The translations under genes and the position numbers were made by a program. A stretch of 35,386 nucleotides of DNA from Tenacibaculum sp. (GTDB lineage Bacteria > Bacteroidota > Bacteroidia > Flavobacteriales > Flavobacteriaceae). Of the stretch, positions 23,509 through 31,342 are shown piece after piece. The notes under the pieces were generated by a model, which did no database searches, was not told the origin of the DNA, and was given only the letters and a program-made list of their open reading frames with translations. How positions within the stretch are numbered: position 1 is the stretch's first letter; every line of letters begins with the position of its first letter. The stretch spans positions 1 to 35,386 of the forward strand of contig JAHDHE010000014.1 in assembly GCA_020631475.1 (NCBI GenBank), written 5' to 3'.

Positions 23509-24141
23509 TTAATTAGATTCTAAATGAATTTCTGCATTTCCTTTGTAAGTTCCTGCGCTATCTTTTTGAAAATCTATAATTCTACAGTTTTCAATTCCTT
23601 CATCTGCTGTTCTCGGATCTCCCTTAAAGTATATTTGAGTTACCAAAGTTTTATACCCATTCGCAGTTACTTTATAATGAAAGTGACGAGGGCGTCCTGG
23701 ATATAGTCCTGGACGGATACTTTCGAACATGTAATTTCCTTGAGCATCTGTGTTTACAAATCCACGAAGAGTAATTTTATCAGCTGTATAATCATTTACG
23801 TTACCATCTCCTACTGGGTGATAAACTCCACCTCCATCAGCGTGCCAAACTTCAATCATTGCGTTGGCTAATGGCTTGCTTTTATCTGCTCCACCGTATA
23901 ATTTACCTGAAACTATAATTTTATCTCCTGGTAAATTTTGTGTGTTTAGATTGGTAATTCTAGATGTTCCACTAACATAATAAGGTCCTAGCATATCAGT
24001 TTTTGTTACTCCGCATTTGTTAGCATCTGGATTTTTTACGATATCATCTTCATTATTTGAACATGATATTAAAGACGTTGTCATTATTGGCGCTGCTACA
24101 ACACCAAAACCTAAATTTTTTAAGAATTTTTTTCTATCCAT
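23509..24141 (-). CDS. Exported intradiol ring-cleavage dioxygenase-like lipoprotein
   Basis: This 210-aa protein has a Tat-like leader with RKKFLKN (Lys in place of the second Arg) and a lipobox ISC (Cys27). The remainder is a small intradiol dioxygenase domain with the non-haem Fe(III) ligands visible: Tyr107 in VWHADGGGVYHP, Tyr147 in RPGLYPGR, and His153 and His155 in RHFH. Cytoplasmic catechol and protocatechuate dioxygenases share this four-ligand set. Extracytoplasmic, single-domain versions have unproven substrates, so the aromatic target is open. The next gene upstream (127 bp away) is another secreted lipoprotein. Confidence 0.85.
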   Translation of the reverse strand: MDRKKFLKNLGFGVVAAPIMTTSLISCSNNEDDIVKNPDANKCGVTKTDMLGPYYVSGTSRITNLNTQNLPGDKIIVSGKLYGGADKSKPLANAMIEVWHADGGGVYHPVGDGNVNDYTADKITLRGFVNTDAQGNYMFESIRPGLYPGRPRHFHYKVTANGYKTLVTQIYFKGDPRTADEGIENCRIIDFQKDSAGTYKGNAEIHLESN

Positions 24142-24268
24142 GATAATTGAGGGTTTATATATTATAATAACATTTAAATCGTAAACAACCCTAATTCAGT
24201 ATTTTACAAATAATTGTTTTTTATTCAATGATAAAATGTAACTATAAAAAATCTTTTATCTAAATAAA

Positions 24269-25132
24269 TTACCTCTTATAAGTACCGTCTGGTAATACTG
24301 TTGGGAATTTATATTGAGCATCAGTTAACAAACTATAAATTGTTGCGTCTGTTGTTTGAACTTTAGCTTTTGTGTTTAATTTCCATTCTTCAGTAATTTC
24401 ACTCAATCTATTTGATTGTGCTCCTAAAATAGAACTCATTGCCCAATAAAAATATTCTGTTGCTTGACAATCGTAAGTACAGGTTGTATCATCGTAAGTA
24501 TACCAAGCTTTTGCTGGATATGGGTTTGGAATTGTAGTAAAATTACCTCCTCTTGCTACATCCATAGCGTTTGTTAATGATGTTCCTGCATTTTCTCCAA
24601 AAATATTTGGGTATGCTTTTGAGTATCCTGCATGTGTAATTATATGCCAAATTTCTTCTAAAGAAGCGTCAAAAACTCCAATTTTTCCTCTTGAGACAAA
24701 ATTTGGTATCGTTTCATCATTACCTAAATCTTGTCCTAACCTACCTGATGGTGGGTTTGATGGCATATCATTTTCTGTTTTCCATAAAAATAAAAACGCT
24801 TTATTTTCTTTCATTTTGTCTACTACTAATTGGTTGTCTACAATACCATCTTCATTATTATCTAAATATTGCGCCATTATATTCGCTGCATGTAAAAGTT
24901 TTACGTCTTCAACTTTTGGTGCAGCATAGATATCTATTCCAAAAACAACTACTTTTCTATTAAAGTTGGTTAAACCTACATCGCTGTTTACTACAATTTT
25001 AAAGTTTGGGTCATTTCCTTGATTTATTGCTGCACTACCAGGAACAATTTTGTTGTTTTTATTTGAACATGACATACAGCTTGCGAAAAAAACCATAAAC
25101 ATTATTACCGAAAAACTCTTTATTTTTTTCAT
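24269..25132 (-). CDS. Uncharacterised lipoprotein with EExxHxxxH motif and EF-hand-like loop
   Basis: This 287-aa lipoprotein has a lipobox region ASC-MSC (Cys19 or Cys22). An EF-hand-like acidic loop YLDNNEDGIVDN lies at 89-100. A conserved-looking centre SLEEIWHIITHAGYSKAYP has E159, E160, H163 and H167, followed by a tight pair of cysteines (C218, C222) in TTCTYDCQATEYFYWA and a C-terminal LPDGTY. I recall similar proteins in varied marine bacteria, but no named function. The E-E-x2-H-x3-H arrangement could bind a metal but is not the classical HExxH order. It could be a hydrolase, or only a secreted binding protein. Confidence 0.75.
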   Translation of the reverse strand: MKKIKSFSVIMFMVFFASCMSCSNKNNKIVPGSAAINQGNDPNFKIVVNSDVGLTNFNRKVVVFGIDIYAAPKVEDVKLLHAANIMAQYLDNNEDGIVDNQLVVDKMKENKAFLFLWKTENDMPSNPPSGRLGQDLGNDETIPNFVSRGKIGVFDASLEEIWHIITHAGYSKAYPNIFGENAGTSLTNAMDVARGGNFTTIPNPYPAKAWYTYDDTTCTYDCQATEYFYWAMSSILGAQSNRLSEITEEWKLNTKAKVQTTDATIYSLLTDAQYKFPTVLPDGTYKR

Positions 25133-25211
25133 ATTTCTTATTTATATATATAAAACAATAAAAAACAGATTTTCCCTATTTATGAGGGTATTAAAAAACT
25201 GTTAATAAAAA

Positions 25212-25242
25212 AAGGCAAAAAACAGATACAGTTTTTTGCCTT
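25212..25242 (-). terminator. Intrinsic terminator downstream of yceI
   Basis: AAGGCAAAAAAC (25212-25223) pairs perfectly with GTTTTTTGCCTT (25231-25242), seven-base loop, and on the minus strand a T-run follows. A second, smaller hairpin, TTTCCTTAT (25258-25266) with ATAAGGAAA (25271-25279), lies between it and the yceI stop. Confidence 0.8.
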
Positions 25243-25286
25243 AGTGGGGAAATAGTATTTCCTTATCTAAATAAGGAAAAGGGGAT

Positions 25287-25844
25287 TTATTGTTGATTCA
25301 TTTCTATATTAATAGTAACAAATACTTCTTTACCTACTGGGTTCATTCCTTTACCTACATTAAAATCTTCTCTTTTAATTGTAGTTGTTAACTTTAAACC
25401 TGCTTTCTTTTTACCTTCTCTACCTTCAATAATACCATTTAATTTACCTTTAAAAACAACTTCTTTAGTAATTCCTTTAATAGTAATGTTTCCTGTAGTT
25501 TCGAACTTTTTGTCTTCTAAACTTTTAAATGCAGTACTTTTAAATACAATATTTGCATGTTTTGCAACATCAAAAAAATCAGCAGATTTTAAATGATTAT
25601 CTCTTCCTGCTTGATTTGTGTTTATTGTTGATGCGTCAATTGCAACATCAAAACTTGGTGATTCAAATTTTTCGTTAGCAATAGTAGTAATATCAAATTT
25701 TCCGAAATTTCCTGTTACTTCAGAAATCATAAAATGAGATACAGAAAAAGTAATAGAAGAATGTGCTTTATCTACTTTCCAAGTAGTTTGTGCACTTGTA
25801 TTTAATGTTACTAATAATATAAGTGCTAAGATTATTTTTTTCAT
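25287..25844 (-). CDS. YceI-family periplasmic lipid-binding protein
   Basis: This 185-aa secreted protein has a signal peptide (MKKIILALILLVTLNTSAQ) and then the YceI lipocalin-like beta-barrel: WKVDKAHSSITFSVSHFMISEVTGNFG near the start, TTGNITIKGITKEVVFKG in the middle, and REDFNVGKGMNPVGKEVFVTINIEM at the end. YceI proteins bind long isoprenoid or fatty chains and often respond to stress. The gene is divergent from an AraC-type regulator with 91 bp between starts and ends at a terminator, so it is a likely target of that regulator. Confidence 0.92.
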   Translation of the reverse strand: MKKIILALILLVTLNTSAQTTWKVDKAHSSITFSVSHFMISEVTGNFGKFDITTIANEKFESPSFDVAIDASTINTNQAGRDNHLKSADFFDVAKHANIVFKSTAFKSLEDKKFETTGNITIKGITKEVVFKGKLNGIIEGREGKKKAGLKLTTTIKREDFNVGKGMNPVGKEVFVTINIEMNQQ

Positions 25845-25862
25845 TATTTTTAAGTTTTAAAT

Positions 25863-25876
25863 TTTTGGCAAAAATA
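25863..25876. promoter_or_regulatory. Palindromic centre of the yceI/araC divergent promoter region
   Basis: TTTTTG-G-CAAAAA is a palindrome around one base. On the minus strand the right half continues as TATTTTTG (25876-25869), a match to the -7 consensus for yceI. On the plus strand the left half gives AATTTTTG, one base off the consensus, for the regulator gene. No good -33 is seen for either. It could also be an operator. Confidence 0.4.
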
Positions 25877-25935
25877 AAACCTACTCCTTCTTTAAAACTT
25901 ATTAAAAACAGTAAACAACTTATGAATTTAGACCT

Positions 25936-26754
25936 ATGAACATTCCTATTCATAATTTAAAAACTTCTTATAATATTAATATTGCTCCGATTTCTCATAG
26001 TAATGGATATGATTTTAACACAATTCATAAACATAATTATTTTGAAATTTTGTTTTTTGAAAAAGGTGGTGGATATCAATTAATAGATTTTAATAAAATA
26101 CCTATAGAAGATTATAGCTGTTATATTGTAAAACCTAACCAGGTACATTTGGTAAAAAGAGTTGTTGAGGCTGATGGCTTATTAATTCAGTTTTCTGGTG
26201 AAATGCTTTTTACTAATACTTTTTCTTTATTAAAAAGTTATTCAAAACCTTCTGTAGTTTATGAAAAAAACCAAAAATTAACACAAGATTTTTTTATTTT
26301 ATTAAAACGTATTTTGGATATTCAAAAAAGTAAATCAAAATATTTTAAAGAAAAATCTATTCATTTACTTTCTCTTCTATTATACTCTTTAGAGGAAAAT
26401 ATTAAAGTACAAAATACGGAAGTAACTGTTTTAACAGAAAAAATAACTGAATTTACTGATTTGGTTGATGAATTTATCACAAAAAAAAGTGTTAATGAGT
26501 ATGCTGATTTATTGAATTTATCGAGTAAAAAATTAACTCAAGTCATAAAAAAAGGATTAAGCACAACACCTTTAAAACATATACACGATGTGTTAATTTT
26601 AAATATTAAACGCGATTTAGCTTTTAAAGAATTAAGTCATAAAGAAATTGCCTTTAATTATAATTTTGATAGTCCTTCTAACTTTAGTGCTTTTGTAAAA
26701 AAACAAACGGGGCTTAATCCATCTGAACTTCAAAAAGAATTATTAAATCAATAA
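25936..26754 (+). CDS. AraC-family transcriptional regulator
   Basis: This 272-aa regulator is the only plus-strand gene. The N-terminal half is a cupin-like effector domain (HKHNYFEILFFEKGGGYQLIDFNKIPI, then CYIVKPNQVHLVKR), the usual small-ligand-binding part. The C-terminal AraC DNA-binding domain has its first helix-turn-helix near 180-205 (SVNEYADLLNLSSKKLTQVIKK) and its second near 228-265 (FKELSHKEIAFNYNFDSPSNFSAFVKKQTGLNPSEL). Divergence from yceI suggests local control of that gene; the ligand is unknown. It ends against a bidirectional terminator. Confidence 0.92.
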   Translation: MNIPIHNLKTSYNINIAPISHSNGYDFNTIHKHNYFEILFFEKGGGYQLIDFNKIPIEDYSCYIVKPNQVHLVKRVVEADGLLIQFSGEMLFTNTFSLLKSYSKPSVVYEKNQKLTQDFFILLKRILDIQKSKSKYFKEKSIHLLSLLLYSLEENIKVQNTEVTVLTEKITEFTDLVDEFITKKSVNEYADLLNLSSKKLTQVIKKGLSTTPLKHIHDVLILNIKRDLAFKELSHKEIAFNYNFDSPSNFSAFVKKQTGLNPSELQKELLNQ

Positions 26755-26755
26755 A

Positions 26756-26785
26756 AAAAGGTTAAGGAATATTCCTTAACCTTTT
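26756..26785. terminator. Bidirectional terminator between the araC-type gene and the M1 peptidase gene
   Basis: AAAAGGTTAAGGAAT (26756-26770) is followed immediately by its complement ATTCCTTAACCTTTT (26771-26785), a perfect 15-bp palindrome. It lies between two convergent genes and has A/T runs on both sides, so it can stop transcription from either. Confidence 0.9.
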
Positions 26786-26807
26786 AACAATATAAATGCT
26801 CTATAAT

Positions 26808-28652
26808 TTATTTTGATGTATTGTTTTCTAAATTAATATCTGCCATTAATTTAGAAGGATCTATTTCAACAGATTTTACATTTTTTGGCACTGTAAAACT
26901 ATATGTTGGGTGAGCAAATGTCCAATCTTTTATAACTGTTGCGTTTGTTGGTTTTTCACCACGCATCATACGTAGTGGAATGTTAAACATTTCTTTTGTT
27001 CCGTCTACATAAGTTACTTCAACATCAATAGGCATTGGCATTTTACCTAATCTTTCTAAAGTGATTTCTTTTCCATTAACAGATTTTACTCCATAATCGA
27101 TAGTATGTAAAGTTTGTGTCCACTCATTTAAATACCAATCTAAATGGATTCCTGATACTTTTTCTGCAGTTCTTTTAATATCATTTGGCGTTGGGTGTTT
27201 AAATGCAAAATCAGTAAAATACTTCTTTAATGTTTTTGCTACATTTTCTTCGCCAATAATATATTCTAACTGTGATAAAAATATATTTCCTTTTGAATAA
27301 CTAGCAATACCATATCCGGTATTTGTATGGTATCTATCTGCATGTGTAGATAAAGGTTCTTCTATATTATTTTTAACTACATAATTATACCCTCTATATG
27401 AACCTGTATGTGGATTCGCTTTTCCTTTTCCTAAAATTTCATTTTCAGCTTTATTTGAAATATAAGTAGTGAAACCTTCATCCATCCATGGATGCTTACT
27501 TTCGTTTGTTGCTAACAAAAATTGAAACCAAGTATGTGCTAACTCATGCGCTGTTACACCAAATAAACTTCCCCATTTACGTTTACCAGTAATTAAAGTA
27601 CACATTGCATACTCCATACCGCCATCACCTCCTTGAATAACCGAGTATTGTTTATATGGATATTGACCAATGTTAGTACTGAAATAATTCATTAATTCAG
27701 CAGTTTTTGGTTGTAATTTTTTCCAATTTTCTTGATAAAATGCAGATAAGCTCTTTTTATATAAAAAGTGTAAATCTATTCCGTTATCCATTTTATAAAT
27801 GTCGTGAATATAGTCAGGATCTGCAGCCCAAGTAAAATCGTGTACGTTAGGTGCGCTGAACTTCCACGTTAATTTACCACCAGAAGGTAATTTTAATGCT
27901 TCTTTTTTATTCTCATATCCATGACCAACTTCTTGTGGGTTTTGTATGTATCCACTACCTCCAACAACATAATTTTTATCAATGTGTAATGTTACATCAA
28001 AATTACCCCAAACACCGTGAAATTCACGTCCTATGTATGGTGGTGTATGCCATCCTTCAAAATCATATTCAGCCATTTTAGGATACCATTGTGTCATTGA
28101 CAAGGCAACTCCTTCTGCATTATCACGACCAGAACGACGAATTTGTTTAGGTACTTGTGCATCGAAAATCATATCGAACGTTACACTTTCTCCTGGTTTG
28201 ATGCTTTTATTTAAAGTTACTTCTAAAATTGTACCTACAGTTTCGTGTTTTACAACTGAACCGTTTTGTTTTAAAGACTTCACCTTAATATATCCAATTT
28301 CAGTAGGTGATAGTTTACTAATTCTGTCTCCTATTTTTTTACTTGGATCTTTAATATTTCTTGAGCGAACATCCATTTGAGAATCTGGTTGAAACGCATT
28401 AAAGTATAAATGATAAAACACCTTGTTTAATTCGTCTGGTGAATTATTAGTATACACTAACTTTTGAGTTCCTTTATATTGATATGTTTTTACATCCATA
28501 TCAATATCCATCTTATAATCAACATGCTGCTGCCAATAACTACCTGTAGTAGATTTATTAACTGCTTTGCTTACCAAATTACTTTTTGTTGTTTCTGTAG
28601 ATGCACAAGAAACTGAAAGTAGTACAGAAAGACCTAATATTATTTTTTTCAT
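26808..28652 (-). CDS. M1-family metallopeptidase, lipoprotein
   Basis: This 614-aa lipoprotein (lipobox SVSC, Cys16) has an N-terminal beta-sandwich and a gluzincin catalytic domain. The zinc site is H369-E370-x2-H373 (AHELAHTWFQ) with the third ligand E392 in WMDEGFTTY. The aminopeptidase exopeptidase motif GxMEN appears as GGMEY (344-348), a relaxed form seen in Bacteroidetes M1 members. It would digest peptides at the cell surface or in the periplasm. It is separated from the S8 protease gene upstream by a terminator, so it needs its own promoter, which I could not pick out in the 24 bp available. Confidence 0.93.
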   Translation of the reverse strand: MKKIILGLSVLLSVSCASTETTKSNLVSKAVNKSTTGSYWQQHVDYKMDIDMDVKTYQYKGTQKLVYTNNSPDELNKVFYHLYFNAFQPDSQMDVRSRNIKDPSKKIGDRISKLSPTEIGYIKVKSLKQNGSVVKHETVGTILEVTLNKSIKPGESVTFDMIFDAQVPKQIRRSGRDNAEGVALSMTQWYPKMAEYDFEGWHTPPYIGREFHGVWGNFDVTLHIDKNYVVGGSGYIQNPQEVGHGYENKKEALKLPSGGKLTWKFSAPNVHDFTWAADPDYIHDIYKMDNGIDLHFLYKKSLSAFYQENWKKLQPKTAELMNYFSTNIGQYPYKQYSVIQGGDGGMEYAMCTLITGKRKWGSLFGVTAHELAHTWFQFLLATNESKHPWMDEGFTTYISNKAENEILGKGKANPHTGSYRGYNYVVKNNIEEPLSTHADRYHTNTGYGIASYSKGNIFLSQLEYIIGEENVAKTLKKYFTDFAFKHPTPNDIKRTAEKVSGIHLDWYLNEWTQTLHTIDYGVKSVNGKEITLERLGKMPMPIDVEVTYVDGTKEMFNIPLRMMRGEKPTNATVIKDWTFAHPTYSFTVPKNVKSVEIDPSKLMADINLENNTSK

Positions 28653-28675
28653 TGAAATTAGTTTTGGTGTTAATT

Positions 28676-28706
28676 AAAAAAGAGCATTATAATAATGCTC
28701 TTTTTT
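28676..28706 (-). terminator. Intrinsic terminator downstream of the S8 protease gene
   Basis: AAAAAAGAGCATTAT and ATAATGCTCTTTTTT form a perfect stem with practically no loop, or a 13-bp stem with loop ATAAT. The T-run follows on the minus strand, 18 bp past the S8 stop. Confidence 0.85.
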
Positions 28707-28723
28707 ATTGTTTTATACGGATA

Positions 28724-30364
28724 TTATTTTCTTCCGTTTACCATTCTATCAGCCATTCTAACTGCATTGTATGCATTTACAACACGACCTGAAACTGATA
28801 AACTAGAAAAAGGTGTTTTTTCTACTGGTTTACCATATCTGGCACCTGTACCAGGTTTATTTACCTCTAAATCAATCTTTGTACCTGAGTTCATTAAAAT
28901 ATGCTTTACTTGAACTGCTGTTAATTGTGGATAATAAGAACGAACTAACGCTGCCACACCTGCTGTTGCTGGAGACGCCATAGAAGTTCCACTAAATTTC
29001 TTGTATTCTCCATCTGGAGTTGTAGAATGTACTTGTACACCTGGTGCAAAAACATCTACATTTTTTTTACCGTAGTTCGAGAAAGTTGCTGGTAACTCTT
29101 CGTTATAATTAGCACTCATTGCTCCTACAGTTAAAAAGTTATCTGCCACTTCGTTTATTAAATCTGGTGCATCGTTTGGAAACGTTTTTTCTACATCAAT
29201 ATTTTTACCATCATTTCCTGCTGCGTTAACAATTAACACATCTTTAGAAGCTGCATATTTAATTGCGTCGTAAACCCATTCTTTATTTGGTGAAAATCCT
29301 TTACCAAAACTTGTATTAATTACTTTTGCTCCGTTATCAACAGCATAACGAATACCTAAAGCAACATCTTTATCATATTCATCTCCGTCTGATACTGAAC
29401 GAACTGCCATCATTTTTACATTGTCAGCAACTCCATCCATTCCTTTGCCATTATTACGAGTGGCTCCAATAATACCAGAAACGTGTGAACCATGTGCTTC
29501 TCCTTTTTCTGAATGACCTGTGTTGCCATTACCATAACCAGGTTTGTCATTAATATCGTAAGCATTATCTCCTACTACGGTACGATAATCTGTTTTTAAA
29601 TTTTCACCTGCAATTGTTGCTTCAGCACTCTTAAGACCTCCTTTTAATGCTTTTGAAATACCTGATAAAGTAAGCCCGTTTCTCTTTGCAAATGCGGCTG
29701 TTTCAATTGCTTTTTTTAATTCTTCATCATTAGTATTTATAGCTTCAATTTCTTTAACTGTATAATCAGACTTTCCAAAGTACTTACTAAAAACACCTTC
29801 TGCCTTAGTTACATCGTCTAACATTTTTCCGTAACGTTCTTTGGTCTTTTTAGCACCTTCTACTTTTTTAGCTTGATACGCTTTTACTTCTGCTAAAGTT
29901 TCAGCATCAGCTATCGAAGGATTCATTAAAATACGTTCGTACTCTAAATGTTCTTTATAAGAATCTCCTAAAAAATTCCACCCATTAATATCATCAACAT
30001 AACCGTTCTTATCATCATCAATTCCGTTACCAGCAATTTCTTTGGTGTTTACCCAAGCAACATCAACTAAATCTTCATGTTTTAAATCGGTACCAGAATC
30101 TACAACTCCTACTACAACTGGCGTACTCTTTTTACCTTTTAAAAACTCATATGCTTTATGAACACTCATCCCTGGAATAGAATCTGTCGCTAAATCTAAA
30201 TGCTGCCAATTATCTTTTTCAGCATCTGTTAACTTTGCTTTTTTAGCTGGAATATTGATTACGGTATTAGAACCTGTAGGTACAGGTTTTGTGCTAATTG
30301 AACTACAACTAGCTAATGTTGCCACTGCTATTGCAGAATAAAATATTGGCTTTAAAACTCTCAT
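28724..30364 (-). CDS. S8 (subtilisin-like) serine protease, lipoprotein
   Basis: This 546-aa lipoprotein (lipobox LASC, Cys20) has the catalytic triad Asp89 (VVDSGTDLKHEDL), His291 (HGSHVSG) and Ser461 (FSGTSMASPA), with the oxyanion Asn in AAGND (about 384). A calcium-type loop NGIDDDKNGYVDDINGW follows the Asp motif. About 150 mostly helical, lysine-rich residues (140-285) are inserted between the Asp and His motifs, far more than in classical subtilisins. There is no clear propeptide or T9SS C-terminal domain. The gene starts 9 bp after the MBL-fold gene, so they are likely co-transcribed. Confidence 0.94.
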   Translation of the reverse strand: MRVLKPIFYSAIAVATLASCSSISTKPVPTGSNTVINIPAKKAKLTDAEKDNWQHLDLATDSIPGMSVHKAYEFLKGKKSTPVVVGVVDSGTDLKHEDLVDVAWVNTKEIAGNGIDDDKNGYVDDINGWNFLGDSYKEHLEYERILMNPSIADAETLAEVKAYQAKKVEGAKKTKERYGKMLDDVTKAEGVFSKYFGKSDYTVKEIEAINTNDEELKKAIETAAFAKRNGLTLSGISKALKGGLKSAEATIAGENLKTDYRTVVGDNAYDINDKPGYGNGNTGHSEKGEAHGSHVSGIIGATRNNGKGMDGVADNVKMMAVRSVSDGDEYDKDVALGIRYAVDNGAKVINTSFGKGFSPNKEWVYDAIKYAASKDVLIVNAAGNDGKNIDVEKTFPNDAPDLINEVADNFLTVGAMSANYNEELPATFSNYGKKNVDVFAPGVQVHSTTPDGEYKKFSGTSMASPATAGVAALVRSYYPQLTAVQVKHILMNSGTKIDLEVNKPGTGARYGKPVEKTPFSSLSVSGRVVNAYNAVRMADRMVNGRK

Positions 30365-30373
30365 ATCTCTCTT

Positions 30374-31219
30374 TTAATTAAATATATCTGAAAAATTATA
30401 ACTCTCTTTTAATCGAACTCCTTTTTCTGTATGCTTTACAGTAATCACCTCATTATAGGCATCGTGCTCTAGGAATAAATAAAATTCTTTATCAGCAGCT
30501 TCATTTAAAAAGGCTTCTTTTTCTTTTAATGTAAGTAACGGGCGTGTGTCATATCCCATTACATAAGGCAACGGTATATGTCCTGCTGTTGGTAATAAAT
30601 CGGCCATAAAAACAATGGTTTTACCCTGATATTGAATTTTAGGCAACATTTGCTTTTCGGTATGTCCGTCTTTAAAAAGAACATCGAAACCTACATAATC
30701 TTTAGCATTTAAATGCAAAAAATTAAGTTGTCCGCTTTCTTGAATTGGTAAAATATTTTCTTGTAAAAAAGATGCTTTTTCACGGGCATTTGGATTTATA
30801 GCCCAATCCCAATGACGTTGATTGCTCCAGAAACGCGCATTTTTAAATGCTGGCTCATATCCTGTTTTATCTTTATTCCATTGAATAGATCCCCCACAAT
30901 GATCAAAATGCAAATGTGTTAAAAATACATCGGTAATATCATCTCTATGAAATCCATATTTTGCTAAAGAAGCATCTAAAGAGAAATCTCCAAACAAATA
31001 ATAATATCCAAAAAACTTATCTGATTGCTTATTACCAATACCTGTGTCGATCAAAGTAAGTCGATTTCCATCTTCAATAAGCATACAACGCATACTCATT
31101 GAAATCATATTTTTGTCATCAGCAGGATTCGTTCTTTCCCAAAGAGACTTAGGAACAACGCCAAACATAGCGCCTCCGTCTAATTTAAAATTACCTGTTT
31201 CTATCGGATAAATTCGCAT
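30374..31219 (-). CDS. MBL-fold metallo-hydrolase
   Basis: This 281-aa cytoplasmic protein has the metallo-beta-lactamase dinuclear site: HLHFDHCGG with H102, H104, D106 and H107, further ligands in DGHTEKQMLP and VFMADLLPTAGHIP, and a C-terminal His in LEHDAYNE. The fold resembles lactonase-type members, but no substrate can be assigned. It is first in a pair with the S8 protease. A near-match to the -7 consensus (CATCTTTG, 31232-31225) lies only five bases before the ATG and would give an almost leaderless transcript. Confidence 0.88.
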   Translation of the reverse strand: MRIYPIETGNFKLDGGAMFGVVPKSLWERTNPADDKNMISMSMRCMLIEDGNRLTLIDTGIGNKQSDKFFGYYYLFGDFSLDASLAKYGFHRDDITDVFLTHLHFDHCGGSIQWNKDKTGYEPAFKNARFWSNQRHWDWAINPNAREKASFLQENILPIQESGQLNFLHLNAKDYVGFDVLFKDGHTEKQMLPKIQYQGKTIVFMADLLPTAGHIPLPYVMGYDTRPLLTLKEKEAFLNEAADKEFYLFLEHDAYNEVITVKHTEKGVRLKESYNFSDIFN

Positions 31220-31285
31220 AACTACAAAGATGCAGAATTTTAACGAAACTTTTTGTTAAGGAAAACTAAAATAATACAGCTACAA

Positions 31286-31318
31286 AAAAGCCTAATTATT
31301 TAAAATAATTAGGCTTTT
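31286..31318 (-). terminator. Intrinsic terminator downstream of the PorE-like gene
   Basis: AAAAGCCTAATTATT (31286-31300) pairs with AATAATTAGGCTTTT (31304-31318) around a three-base loop. On the minus strand TTTTTT follows. It lies 24 bp past the stop of the last gene of the adhesin-sprF-PorE unit. Confidence 0.85.
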
Positions 31319-31342
31319 AAAAGTAGTTAGTTATAGTATCTT

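Noticed and set aside
25768-25953. Minus-strand 61-codon frame across the yceI start and the divergent promoter
   Set aside because: It overlaps the yceI signal peptide in another frame, crosses the promoter region and enters the regulator gene.
28033-28380. Plus-strand open frame of 115 codons opposite the M1 peptidase gene
   Set aside because: It is antisense to a conserved peptidase domain with no recognisable domain of its own and no promoter match.
30374-31219. Naming the MBL-fold protein as an acyl-homoserine-lactone lactonase
   Set aside because: The metal motif is common to many MBL hydrolases, and nothing in the sequence or neighbours points to that substrate.
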